This document shows, in pieces, positions 16,209 to 24,850 of a stretch of 64,000 nt of DNA. The stretch's first letter is position 1. Each line of letters begins with the position of its first letter. Source of the DNA: CAYSJU01 sp964431495 (GTDB lineage Bacteria > Omnitrophota > Gorgyraeia > Tantalellales > Tantalellaceae); the NCBI GenBank assembly GCA_964431495.1, contig CAYSJU010000006.1, forward strand, positions 1 to 64,000, read 5' to 3'. The position numbers and the translations under genes were made by a program. The notes below the pieces were generated by a model. The model was not told where the DNA came from. It made no database searches and saw only the letters and a list, made by a program, of their open reading frames with translations.

Positions 16209-18059
16209 ATGAACATGAAAAGAATAAATTGCCAGATGAAACTGTTTTCAATTATTACCGCGGTCATGTTTATCAATTCTTTGTTGTGTCTGGATTCCCT
16301 CGCCCAGGTAGATGTTGCCTCTAGCCAGGTAGATGTTTCCTCCGGCGGGGTTTCCGAGACTGCCGAAGTGACCGAAACGATCAAACAGACCCTGCCAAAA
16401 CCCGGGAACATAACCGTTAATTTCAAGAACGTGGATATACTCACCATCTTGAATTACCTGTCAGAGGTCAGCGGGGTGGATATTATCCCAACGCCCGGAG
16501 TAAAAGGCATGGTGACCATGAGGCTCAGGGATAAGCCATGGCAGGTCGCCCTTGACATAGTCACAAGGAATTACGGTTACGCCTATTCCCGGGAAGGGGA
16601 CATAATAAGAGTGATGCCCAAAAGCATGCTTCAGACAGAGGACACAGTGACCGAGGTCATATTTTTGAGCCATATTGTCCGGGAAATAGAACTCAAGAAA
16701 GAGACCACGGAGAAGATATCCGAAGGAGTGGTAGAAGTAGAGAAAAAAGAAGAAAACATTACCAAGATCATGCAGGCTATCGAGTCTATTCTCAGTAAAG
16801 GCAGAGGGGAAAGCGCGATTTATATCCCAAGCGCTAACGCGGTCGTAGTTACGGCCATACCCGCAAAAATAAGCAGCATAAAAGAGATGATCGCTAAAAT
16901 CGATAGAAAGCCTCCGCAGGTGCTTCTTGAGGCAAAGGTTATAGAGATAGGCCTGGACGATACCGAACAGCTGGGTATAGACTGGCACGCTGTAATAAGC
17001 GCGGCCGGCGCTCGAAGGCCTACCACGTTCCCGTTCACGAGAGAAGGCGTAATAGAATACCTGGGCAACAGTAATTGGCAGAGGCTGTACACTCCTTATT
17101 CCGATGTTGTCAGTAATAGTCAAAACCCGATCTTCCCCGTGTTGGATACTGCAACGACACTGTTCAATCCTATGACCGCTCCTATTGCAAATGCGCTTTT
17201 TAGTTTCGGCACGCTTGATTTCAGTCAGTTTACGGCGGTCTTAAGCGCGATCAGCGACAGAGAGGATGTCAATGTACTTTCAACACCCCGGATAACCACC
17301 TTAAACAACCAGAGAGCAACAATAAAAGTAATTGAGAAGTGGATGTTCCAGAAATCGGTATCAACAACATTCAACGCTTCTATAGTCACGGTTGAATTTG
17401 AGAAAGACGCAGACGCAAGGGAAATTGGTATCAAATTAACGATTATCCCCCATGTCAATGAAGATGATGAGATCACTGTTAATCTTATCCCCGAAGTATC
17501 AAGCAATCCGCACTTTGAGAGGACAGCCATAGCCGCTGGCGCTGGAGCTGCGGCTACGACTGTCTTTCAGTATGCCTCAAGGGAGGCAAATACCCAGATA
17601 AGGGTGAAGGATGGCGAGACCATCTTCATAGGGGGGATGATAAGAGACCAGTTTACAAAAACAGACGACAGATTACCCATACTTGGAGATCTGTTCGGTG
17701 ATGTGCCTTATGTTGGCAAGCTATTCAAGTATGAAAGCGAGGTTGTTGACAAGACAGAAGTGGTATTTTTTGTCACCGTTCATCTTGTTAAAGACGGGAT
17801 AGATTCCATTCAAAAGTCCCATACGGTCTCCGAATTTAATAAGTTTCATATTGACTTCTTTAATAAAAGAAGAGAAAGAGAGATCCTTGAGTTTGAAGAA
17901 AAAGTGCAGGAAGAAGGAGTAATAGAACCGGTCAGTTCTCCGAAACCGAGGCTACAGTCCGGGACCACAAGCCTTAAAAAAGCGAGAGAGATCATCTCTG
18001 TGGGGGAACAGAAGAAAAGTAAAAAAGAAAACAAGCCCTGGTTTAATTTTTGGGAGTAG
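16209..18059 (+). CDS. pilQ: type IV pilus secretin PilQ
   Basis: 616 residues, an outer-membrane channel for the pilus. A signal peptide ends near residue 35. An STN/N0 domain (ITVNFKNVDILTILNYL, about 62-130) and an N1 domain (SAIYIPSANAVVVTAIPAKI, about 198-230) precede the secretin barrel. The latter has VLSTPRITTLNNQRATIKV, VKDGETIFIGGMIRD and the conserved end PILGDLFGDVPYVGKLFKYE. AMIN domains, common in proteobacterial PilQ, are missing. AAAGGGGGAGA upstream of ATG 16209 is a good ribosome binding site; ATG 16215 is an alternative. Confidence 0.95.
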   Translation: MNMKRINCQMKLFSIITAVMFINSLLCLDSLAQVDVASSQVDVSSGGVSETAEVTETIKQTLPKPGNITVNFKNVDILTILNYLSEVSGVDIIPTPGVKGMVTMRLRDKPWQVALDIVTRNYGYAYSREGDIIRVMPKSMLQTEDTVTEVIFLSHIVREIELKKETTEKISEGVVEVEKKEENITKIMQAIESILSKGRGESAIYIPSANAVVVTAIPAKISSIKEMIAKIDRKPPQVLLEAKVIEIGLDDTEQLGIDWHAVISAAGARRPTTFPFTREGVIEYLGNSNWQRLYTPYSDVVSNSQNPIFPVLDTATTLFNPMTAPIANALFSFGTLDFSQFTAVLSAISDREDVNVLSTPRITTLNNQRATIKVIEKWMFQKSVSTTFNASIVTVEFEKDADAREIGIKLTIIPHVNEDDEITVNLIPEVSSNPHFERTAIAAGAGAAATTVFQYASREANTQIRVKDGETIFIGGMIRDQFTKTDDRLPILGDLFGDVPYVGKLFKYESEVVDKTEVVFFVTVHLVKDGIDSIQKSHTVSEFNKFHIDFFNKRREREILEFEEKVQEEGVIEPVSSPKPRLQSGTTSLKKAREIISVGEQKKSKKENKPWFNFWE

Positions 18060-18110
18060 GGTGGCAGTGGAAAGTGAAAAGTGAAAAAAGAAAAATTAAC
18101 AGGTAGCAAT
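18060..18110. repeat. GTGGAAAGTGAAAAGTG repeats after pilQ
   Basis: GTGGCAGTGGAAAGTGAAAAGTG continues into AAAAAAGAAAAATTAAC, the same vocabulary as 14461-14486 (GAAAAGTGAAAAATTAAC) and the prfA 3' side. Probably a member of the degenerate spacer repeats. Confidence 0.5.
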
Positions 18111-18138
18111 TAAAAATCAATAATTGGATAGGCTGATA

Positions 18139-18435
18139 ATGAAATACAGCGCAATATTCTATAAAAAAGGGAACATGGTCTATATATCCCACCTTGATCT
18201 CATGAAATTGTTCAGAAGGGCAATGCGCAGGGCTGACCTGCCTTTTGTCCTGACCCGAGGGTTCACGCCCCGCGTCAGGATAAGCATGCCAAAGGCGCTG
18301 AAGCTGGGCAAAGAGAGTGAACGCGAAAAGATGGAGTTCTGGCTTACGGAAGAGAGGGATCCTTCGGGGCTGATCGAAATGATCAACAGGGAGCTGCCGG
18401 AAGGGATCAGGGTGTTGGAGGTTGTAAGCGCATAG
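18139..18435 (+). CDS. radical-SAM-linked protein, DUF2344 (N-terminal half only)
   Basis: 98 residues from ATG 18139; a TTG at 18124 is in frame but less likely. YSAIFYKKGNMVYISHLDLMKLFRRAMRRADLPF and GFTPRVRISM are the family signature of DUF2344 (TIGR03936), normally about 200 residues and often fused or adjacent to a radical SAM enzyme. Here the protein ends after LPEGIRVLEVV, halfway through. The stop falls in a repeat also found at the end of the next gene. No radical SAM gene is nearby. The next gene, rng, is a frequent neighbour of this family. It may be a functional short form or a truncated copy. Role unknown. Confidence 0.7.
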   Translation: MKYSAIFYKKGNMVYISHLDLMKLFRRAMRRADLPFVLTRGFTPRVRISMPKALKLGKESEREKMEFWLTEERDPSGLIEMINRELPEGIRVLEVVSA

Positions 18436-18456
18436 TGCATGGCGTATAAATATTAG
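18432..18456 (+). repeat. ATAGTGCATGGCGTATAAA repeat at the DUF2344 stop
   Basis: CATAGTGCATGGCGTATAAA contains the TAG stop of the DUF2344 gene. Nearly the same sequence, AATAGTGTATGCTGTATAAA, holds the stop of the next gene (20010-20029). Confidence 0.65.
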
Positions 18457-18474
18457 TGGAATAAGAAAGGAAAC

Positions 18475-20013
18475 ATGGTAAGGAAAAAGCAGAAAACTGA
18501 GAATGAAAAGATTGGCATGGAGATACTCGTAAATGTCAGCCCTGTTGAGAAACGCGTGGCCTTTCTTCATAACGGCAAGCTGGCGGATTTTTTCATGGAA
18601 CGAGAAGGGCTCGAACATTACGTGGGCAGTATTTACAAGGGGCGGGTCAGCTCTATTGTCCGCGGGATAGAGGCCGCTTTTGTCGACATAGGACTGGACA
18701 AGAACGGTTTCCTCCACGCTGGTGATGTCGGGAACGTAAGTTCTATTTTGGGAGAGATACTGCCGGATGAAGACATTAAGGTGTCCAGGCCGGATGCCGC
18801 GTCCAAGAAGATAGAAGAGACGCTGAAGAATAATCAGGAGATCATGGTCCAGGTCGTGAAAGAGGGCATGGGGACAAAAGGCCCCCGGCTGACCACATAT
18901 ATCAGCCTGCCCGGCAGGTATGTTGTCCTGACGCCTTATGACTCCCATATAGGGATATCCCGGCGCATCAGGGACAGAGGCGAAAGAAAGAGGATACGGG
19001 AGATATTGAACAGGGTCAAGATGCCAGGGGGCATGGGGTGCATTGTAAGGACCATGGCACAAGGCCGCACTGAAAAAGAGTTCCAGGAGGAGATGAGATA
19101 TCTGCTGAACTTGTGGCAGCGTATAAAAGTTAGAACGGAAAAACAGCCGGCGCCGGTGACCGTCTATGAAGAATACGGCGCCGTTCTCAGAACGGTCCGT
19201 GATAAGTTCACCGATGACGTGGTGCATCTTATTGTCGACTCCAGGGAGGAGCACGCGCGCATAATAAGGTTTTTAAAGGCATTCAGGCCCGGGCTCAGGT
19301 CAAAAGTGAAATTTCACACGGGAAGGACCCCTTTATTCCAGAAATATGACCTGGAGAGGAAAATAGACGAGATATTCGAGCGCAAGGTCACATTGAAAAG
19401 CGGAGGATATCTTGTCATAGAGCAGACTGAAGGCCTGGTAGCCATCGACGTTAATACCGGCAGATTTACTGGTAAGAGGAATCTTGAAGAGACGGCGTAT
19501 AAGACCAATCTTGAAGCGGCCAAAGAGATACCGCGCCAGCTTCTTCTCAGGGATATCGGGGGCATTGTCATAATAGATTTTATCGACATGGAGATCAGGG
19601 CGCACCGTGAAAGCGTGTTTAACATAATTCAGCAGGAACTGCGCCATGACAAAGCGCGCATAAGCCTCAGGTCCATCTCTCAATTCGGAATAGTGGAGAT
19701 GACGAGACAGAGGATGCGAAAAAGCCTGGAAAGCACGTCTTACGTGGAATGTCCCTACTGCCAGGGGAAAGGCACCATAAAAAGCGCCGCGACCATTGCC
19801 ATAGAGACTGTCAGAAAAATAGACAAGATCCTGTCAACCATAAGCGACAGGCGAAAACATGTAACTGTTGTTCTCCATCCCGATATTAATGCCGCTCTTA
19901 TCTCGGATCAGGCCAAGATGTTGAGCGATATCCAGAGAAAATATCATTGTAAGATAGATCTAAAGGAAGATCCGACCCTGCACAGGGAAGATGTGGTCAT
20001 CACTAAAAAATAG
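18475..20013 (+). CDS. rng: ribonuclease G/E family endoribonuclease
   Basis: 512 residues, close to RNase G and lacking the long C-terminal scaffold of E. coli RNase E. An S1 RNA-binding domain lies at the N-terminus (YVGSIYKGRVSSIVRGIEAAFVDIG). The catalytic DNase I-like domain has the two metal-binding aspartates in IDVNTGRFTG and FIDM. The zinc-link CPYCQGKG near residue 425 allows dimer formation. It matures rRNA and turns over mRNA. GAAAGGAAAC precedes ATG 18475. The stop is inside a short repeat. Confidence 0.95.
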   Translation: MVRKKQKTENEKIGMEILVNVSPVEKRVAFLHNGKLADFFMEREGLEHYVGSIYKGRVSSIVRGIEAAFVDIGLDKNGFLHAGDVGNVSSILGEILPDEDIKVSRPDAASKKIEETLKNNQEIMVQVVKEGMGTKGPRLTTYISLPGRYVVLTPYDSHIGISRRIRDRGERKRIREILNRVKMPGGMGCIVRTMAQGRTEKEFQEEMRYLLNLWQRIKVRTEKQPAPVTVYEEYGAVLRTVRDKFTDDVVHLIVDSREEHARIIRFLKAFRPGLRSKVKFHTGRTPLFQKYDLERKIDEIFERKVTLKSGGYLVIEQTEGLVAIDVNTGRFTGKRNLEETAYKTNLEAAKEIPRQLLLRDIGGIVIIDFIDMEIRAHRESVFNIIQQELRHDKARISLRSISQFGIVEMTRQRMRKSLESTSYVECPYCQGKGTIKSAATIAIETVRKIDKILSTISDRRKHVTVVLHPDINAALISDQAKMLSDIQRKYHCKIDLKEDPTLHREDVVITKK

Positions 20014-20029
20014 TGTATGCTGTATAAAA
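20008..20029 (+). repeat. ATAGTGTATGCTGTATAAA repeat at the rng stop
   Basis: AAATAGTGTATGCTGTATAA is a second copy of the sequence at 18432-18456. It supplies the TAG stop of rng and abuts the ATG of the following pilin at 20030. Confidence 0.65.
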
Positions 20030-20470
20030 ATGAAAGATCGTAGAGGGATAACCCTTGTAGAAGTCCTTGTGTCCATTGCTCTTGTGGCTGTTGTTGTTGT
20101 GGCCCTGACGGCTGCCGTGACTCAGAGCTCGGTGTTTTCAAAGAGCATAGATATCACTTATACGGCCGCTTACCTGGCCCAGAGGCGTGTGGACATGCTG
20201 AAAAGGCTGGATTTTGGGCAGCTTCCATTAGCGGAGGAGGTCGATATACGCATAGATGTGACAGGCGAGATCAACCCAAGCGGGAAATATATCCGTACCA
20301 CTGAGATAACCACTAATATTAACAGCAATCCCTATCTTACAAAAGTAAAGGTCATTGTAAAAATGGTAAAAGTGAATATTGACGGCACTATCATAGACCC
20401 GGGCTCGGGCAAAATGACCTTTTTGGCACAGCCGATCATCATGGAAACATTATTTGCGGATATTGAATAA
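20030..20470 (+). CDS. PilV-like minor prepilin
   Basis: 146 residues from ATG 20030. MKDRRG/ITLVEVLVSIAL is a textbook class III signal: basic leader, Gly at -1, Glu at +5, then a hydrophobic helix cleaved and methylated by prepilin peptidase. The remainder is a short globular domain with no cysteine pair. An upstream in-frame ATG at 19991 lies inside rng and is unlikely. Together with the next two genes it makes a PilV-PilW-PilX minor-pilin set that would prime pilus assembly or sit at the tip. Confidence 0.82.
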   Translation: MKDRRGITLVEVLVSIALVAVVVVALTAAVTQSSVFSKSIDITYTAAYLAQRRVDMLKRLDFGQLPLAEEVDIRIDVTGEINPSGKYIRTTEITTNINSNPYLTKVKVIVKMVKVNIDGTIIDPGSGKMTFLAQPIIMETLFADIE

Positions 20471-20503
20471 CGGTGACGGTGTTATTGTTCTGCTGAAGGG
20501 ATA

Positions 20504-22795
20504 ATGATGTTCAAATTTAAAAAGAACAAAAAAGGCTTTACTTTCACTGAGATCCTTTTCGTCGCCATTATCTCAGTGATGGTAATAGGGGCTATTTTGT
20601 CCGTATGGCTGTTAACATACTCTACATGGACTGGCGAGACCGAACGCACCCATTTAAGGGTGGATACCATGAAGGCCCTGGAGATGATGAAGAACGATAT
20701 AAGGCTGTCGAGCCTGACCTTTGCTTCTTTTTATCCTGCGGGAAGCGGGCCTTATTCGGCAATGAGTGTCCCGGTCGCGAAAACTGACCCAAACGGATTT
20801 TACACATTGAACGCCAACAACGAAATAGACTGGAACAAGACAGTTATCTATCACCTGTATACTGACGGAGATGGGAACAAGACGGTCCGTCGGACCGCGT
20901 TCGATCCCCGTGATAATACCATGGACGAGGACGCGAGAGATGCACAGCTTACGGGCGTGGCTAAAGCAGGGACAGGAGGCGAGGGCTCTACGACAGATAC
21001 GGAGTTTCTGCAAAATGTGGATACCTTTGAGATTTCCTCCCTGAGTCCTATAATCGATTTTTATGAGGATTCAAGTTCAGCGGTAAAGGTCGGCAAGATC
21101 GTATTCGGCTCGATTAAGCTGGATGCGGGTGATCACACGTTCAATTTTGAGATAACGGGGCAGAATGACTCGTCATCCGGATATGACATAGGGATAGACA
21201 GCATGATGATAAACCCCTCCGGCAGCGTGCGGGAAACGGAATACTATAATTCTACTTTTGCGCCGTCCGGGGCCCTTACGGTGAGCGGAGGTTCTGTAAG
21301 CCGTGTCCATAATTCACTGTGGGGTAATGATAACTATCTGGAATATAAACCCGGCGGCATTGGAGACAGTATAGAGATACTCGATCATTATGACCTGTGG
21401 AGAGAGTCCGAATTCTTGAATGCTTCACTTAATAATGTCAAGAGGAGCGGGGAAGAAGTCTATATGGAGATGGATATTCCCATTTCCGATACTCCTCCTG
21501 AGAAGGATGGAGAAATAACCTGGTTTTCCTATGCCCAGGCCGGTGACCCGCAGCAGGGAGGAGGCGATGGCGAGCTTCTCAATCTGCTCAACCCTGCTTC
21601 TCCCCCGGCCTATCCGGTTGCCATACGGACGATTGTCACGAAAAGTTATTTAGATAAAGAGGGGGATCTCATCAGGGTCAAGTTCAAGTCATCTTCGGAA
21701 AATCCGCTGAAAATTGATGCCGCTTATATAACCCGAAGAAATAATAATGAGGACGGATTTGAGAATCTGGACCCGGCGGGTCTGGATATTGAAGAATACC
21801 ATATGCACCAGCGGCTTTTTTTCTTTGATGAATACGATATGGATAGTGATGCGAAGACCGATGATATGGCGGGGTTTGTATATGTGCCGGCGAATGGAGA
21901 AGTGTGGAGCAAATGGACAGCATTTCCGCTGATCATTGAAGACTCGACAGGCAATGATGTCGAATATTTTATAACGTTCTGTGTCTCAGATCCCACGGGT
22001 GTTTCCTGGCCAGGAGGATGGAGTTTTGACGCTGTGGATACAGACTGCACATACTGGGAAGGAAGCGTTGTTAATTCCTATTATACGACAGCTGGATATG
22101 TTGACGTTTTGCAGTATGCCGGGACGCCCGAGTGGAACACATTGAACGTGGAGGAGTCGGATGACATTTTTATAACCGCTAATATAGATATCTGGGATAA
22201 CAACAGCTCCATAGAATCCCAGATATTCGATACCACCTTAAGCGCTCCGGAGTATAACGAGATCAAATGGTCGAAATACGGTCCCGCGGGAACTGATATT
22301 TTACTTAAAGCGCGTTCCTCGGCAAGTATATATATGACAGACGCATCGGACTGGGATACTATAACCGGATCAAGTTCGAATCCACATTCACTGTCCATAG
22401 GCAACGGCCGGTATGTCCAGTTTCTGGCAGAGCTGTCATCTGATGGTTATTGGGAGGCACCTGGAGCAACGCTTAGTTATGCAGATTATATTGATACTCA
22501 AGTGGCCGGCCAGCCTTATGATTTCCCGGAAGACAGCGGTGAGCCCTATATCACAGGCGTTTATTCTACATGGATAGATGATGTGGAGATAGACTGGCCC
22601 GGCACTTCCCGGATCTGCACTATCACGGGGTATATTGCCCGGAGAGACGATTATGGACAGGCGAAGTTCACTGTTGACGGGGAAGAGCTGATCAAGATCC
22701 TCAGTATACACGTGAAGACGGCAAAGGAAGTGCAGGGCAGGACCATGGGAGAAGAGAATTATATAGAGGTCCAACCAAGAAATACTGGAAAATAA
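20504..22795 (+). CDS. large PilW-like minor prepilin
   Basis: 763 residues, about twice to three times usual PilW length. FKKNKKG/FTFTEILFVAII is a class III signal with Glu at +5. After the first 70 residues comes a long region rich in Asp, Ser, Gly, Tyr and Trp with predicted beta structure and no domain I can name. There are two repeated motifs of the type WSKWTAFP/IKWSKYGPAG suggesting related beta modules. It is likely exposed at the pilus tip as an adhesin. ATG 20504 and ATG 20507 are both possible; GAAGGG lies upstream. Confidence 0.72.
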   Translation: MMFKFKKNKKGFTFTEILFVAIISVMVIGAILSVWLLTYSTWTGETERTHLRVDTMKALEMMKNDIRLSSLTFASFYPAGSGPYSAMSVPVAKTDPNGFYTLNANNEIDWNKTVIYHLYTDGDGNKTVRRTAFDPRDNTMDEDARDAQLTGVAKAGTGGEGSTTDTEFLQNVDTFEISSLSPIIDFYEDSSSAVKVGKIVFGSIKLDAGDHTFNFEITGQNDSSSGYDIGIDSMMINPSGSVRETEYYNSTFAPSGALTVSGGSVSRVHNSLWGNDNYLEYKPGGIGDSIEILDHYDLWRESEFLNASLNNVKRSGEEVYMEMDIPISDTPPEKDGEITWFSYAQAGDPQQGGGDGELLNLLNPASPPAYPVAIRTIVTKSYLDKEGDLIRVKFKSSSENPLKIDAAYITRRNNNEDGFENLDPAGLDIEEYHMHQRLFFFDEYDMDSDAKTDDMAGFVYVPANGEVWSKWTAFPLIIEDSTGNDVEYFITFCVSDPTGVSWPGGWSFDAVDTDCTYWEGSVVNSYYTTAGYVDVLQYAGTPEWNTLNVEESDDIFITANIDIWDNNSSIESQIFDTTLSAPEYNEIKWSKYGPAGTDILLKARSSASIYMTDASDWDTITGSSSNPHSLSIGNGRYVQFLAELSSDGYWEAPGATLSYADYIDTQVAGQPYDFPEDSGEPYITGVYSTWIDDVEIDWPGTSRICTITGYIARRDDYGQAKFTVDGEELIKILSIHVKTAKEVQGRTMGEENYIEVQPRNTGK

Positions 22796-23965
22796 ATGAG
22801 CAACATAGTCGAAAAATTAAAAAATATAATTATCGAAAAAAATCAGAGAGGACTGGTCCTGGTAATTGTGATGGCTTTCATGGCCCTTATGCTTCTGAGT
22901 ACGGTTTCTTTATCGATCATGATACAACGGGATATAAGACTTATCCGGAGCATTAAAGAGAAAGAGCAGGCGCGTTACGCGGCCGAAGCCGGGGTAGCCC
23001 ACGCCCTTGCCGCGATAAAGAACGAGGGGTTTGCTTCACGCGCTGATTTTTCAGACACGCTTGATACCGCGACCTATAGCGTCACTTTTTCGGAGACAGG
23101 CGGAAGGCATCTTGTCACGTCTGTAGGCACGGTTTCAGGGATTTCTAAAACCGTGACCGCTGAAGTAGCGGATAATACGCCCACGGCCCTGAATTATTTC
23201 TCCGGAGCGGGTAATGATATAAAGATCAATTCACTTGTAGCTAACGCGACTATTGTGGGAAGCATACATGCCAATAACGATGTGTACCTTAAATCGGGTC
23301 CTATAATTGCTCATCTATGGGTTACCGGGACGGTGTCAGCAACGGGAATCGTAAAAGAAGGTTCAAGGTTGCATCAAACCGATGGATTCTGGGGAGCATA
23401 CCTTGACACTCATGTGTATATAAATGACGTGAATAAAGACAATGCCGTGGTTTTTGAAGGGGTGAGCAGGATAACTTTTCCGACATTTGATTATGCAAGC
23501 TATGAACAAGCTGCCATTGATTCCGGCGATTTTTATAGCGGGGATCAGGTATTTAGTTCAGAGACCCTTACTCCGGGTGACGGGATAGTTTACGTTGACG
23601 GGGACGCGGAATTCAGGGGCCCGTGCGGTATAAACGGCGGGATTATCGCGGACAATATCCGTGTGATAGGGACACTGTCACAGTATAAAGCCGGGAACAG
23701 AAATGTTATACTGGCAAAGACCGGGGATGTCCGCATATTCGGCCGCCTCTACACACAGGAAGCCCTTGTGTACGCGGCACAGGACATAGCATCACTTCAG
23801 ATCCTTGCCGAGATAGAGGTCAACGGGATCATGCTGGCAAGGAGAGATATTACGATGTGGAATTTTATTACAACGATTAATTATAATTATGTCTACATTA
23901 CTCCAAGCGATATGATGGATGAAAATGGTGAAGCCCCCTTCAAACTTATCAGCTGGAACAGGTGA
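22796..23965 (+). CDS. PilX-like minor pilin with beta-solenoid-like domain
   Basis: 389 residues, starting one base after the stop of the previous gene. NQRG/LVLVIVMAFMALMLLSTVSLSIM resembles PilX/GspK-type signals, which lack Glu at +5. QARYAAEAGVAHALAAI is the usual PilX continuation. From about residue 135 repeated short strands with Gly, Asn and Val (NDIKINSLVANATIVGSI, GDVRIFGRLYT) look like a bactofilin-type or other right-handed beta solenoid. Function inferred: tip or priming subunit. Confidence 0.72.
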   Translation: MSNIVEKLKNIIIEKNQRGLVLVIVMAFMALMLLSTVSLSIMIQRDIRLIRSIKEKEQARYAAEAGVAHALAAIKNEGFASRADFSDTLDTATYSVTFSETGGRHLVTSVGTVSGISKTVTAEVADNTPTALNYFSGAGNDIKINSLVANATIVGSIHANNDVYLKSGPIIAHLWVTGTVSATGIVKEGSRLHQTDGFWGAYLDTHVYINDVNKDNAVVFEGVSRITFPTFDYASYEQAAIDSGDFYSGDQVFSSETLTPGDGIVYVDGDAEFRGPCGINGGIIADNIRVIGTLSQYKAGNRNVILAKTGDVRIFGRLYTQEALVYAAQDIASLQILAEIEVNGIMLARRDITMWNFITTINYNYVYITPSDMMDENGEAPFKLISWNR

Positions 23966-23991
23966 TCCATCAAGTTCATTTCGATTAAGCC

Positions 23992-24020
23992 TTGACAAGA
24001 AAAACCGCATTTGATAATAT
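23992..24020 (+). promoter_or_regulatory. sigma-70-type promoter of rplU-rpmA
   Basis: Consensus TTGACA at 23992-23997, 17 bp, then TAATAT at 24015-24020. The leader of about 78 nt contains AAAGGGAGCTTTTCGCCTTT, a weak stem before a short T run that could be a ribosomal-protein leader or attenuator; I cannot assign it. Confidence 0.65.
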
Positions 24021-24104
24021 TAATCTACTCTTTAAAGGGAGCTTTTCGCCTTTTTGAGTATAACTATTTATTATTCAATAAGTTAAAGAAAGCAGGAGAA
24101 AATA

Positions 24105-24419
24105 ATGTACGCTGTAATGGAGCTGAACGGGACCCAGGTCAAAGTGGAAAAGGAAGCTGTATTCACGGTCAATCGTATCAAGTCCCCGAAATCAAAGACG
24201 GTGAAGGTTAAAAAAGTACTGTTCGGAAAAAAGGGGAACAAGCATTATATCGGGGAGCCGTATGTAAAAGGCGCGTATGTGGAATGCGAAGTCCTTGGCG
24301 AAAAGCGCGGCAAGAAAGTGATCGTATTCAAGTGTAGGCCCAGAAAGAGTTCTCAGACCAAAAGAGGCCACAGGCAGGATCTCACGGAACTCAGGGTCAA
24401 GGAGATACACTTTGGTTAA
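24105..24419 (+). CDS. rplU: 50S ribosomal protein L21
   Basis: 104 residues, normal size. MYAVMELNGTQVKVEKEAVFTVNRI, the lysine-rich middle and FKCRPRKSSQTKRGHRQDLTELRVKEI are diagnostic of L21, which binds 23S rRNA. AAGCAGGAG precedes ATG 24105. It is followed, across a scaffold gap, by rpmA and obgE, the standard order. Confidence 0.96.
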   Translation: MYAVMELNGTQVKVEKEAVFTVNRIKSPKSKTVKVKKVLFGKKGNKHYIGEPYVKGAYVECEVLGEKRGKKVIVFKCRPRKSSQTKRGHRQDLTELRVKEIHFG

Positions 24420-24427
24420 CGAACCGT

Positions 24428-24592
24428 TTGTGATGGGTTATGAGTAATGAGCAATGAGTAATGAGTGGCACCCATCACNNNNNNNNNNNNNNNNNNNNNN
24501 NNNNNNNNNNNNNNNNNNNNNNNNNNNNNNNNNNNNNNNNNNNNNNNNNNNNNNNNNNNNNNNNNNNNNNNNNNNNNNACCCATCACCCTTA
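24428..24592. repeat. scaffold gap of 100 N inside a repeat
   Basis: 24479-24578 is exactly 100 N, the usual placeholder for a gap of unknown length. To its left is GTGATGGGTTATGAGTAATG with further GAGCAATGAGTAATGAGTGG. Both sides of the gap end or begin in ACCCATCAC, which is also the reverse complement of GTGATGGGT (24430-24438). The assembly evidently broke on a degenerate tandem or inverted repeat of the kind seen in other spacers. Confidence 0.9.
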
Positions 24593-24606
24593 ACGAGGAG
24601 ACAATA

Positions 24607-24849
24607 ATGGCACATAAAAAAGGACAGGGTTCATCGCGTAACGGACGTGACTCAAATGCCCAGAGGCTGGGCGTCAAGACATTTGGCGGCCAGAAGGTCA
24701 GCGCCGGGAGCATTATCATAAGACAGAGGGGAACACATTTCAGGCCGGGCCTTAATGTCAGCAAGGGGAGAGATGATACGCTTTTCGCCAGATGCGCGGG
24801 AGTGGTCAGCTTTTCAGGCAAGCGCGTTGTAAACATTATTCCCGGATAA
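24607..24849 (+). CDS. rpmA: 50S ribosomal protein L27
   Basis: 80 residues. MAHKKGQGSSRNGRDSNAQRLGVK and GSIIIRQRGTHFRPGLNV identify L27, whose N-terminus reaches the peptidyl transferase centre. The start at ATG 24607 is set by GAGGAG at 24595-24600; the frame runs back through the N gap but that part is meaningless. The 3' end abuts obgE by one base. Confidence 0.96.
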   Translation: MAHKKGQGSSRNGRDSNAQRLGVKTFGGQKVSAGSIIIRQRGTHFRPGLNVSKGRDDTLFARCAGVVSFSGKRVVNIIPG

Positions 24850-24850
24850 A

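Noticed and set aside
18043..19254. 403-residue open frame on the minus strand
   Set aside because: Antisense to the DUF2344 gene and RNase G/E; His/Leu/Phe-rich without recognisable domains.
24454..24606. Open frame running through the N gap into rpmA
   Set aside because: Consists of unknown bases and repeat; the L27 start at 24607 has a correct ribosome binding site.
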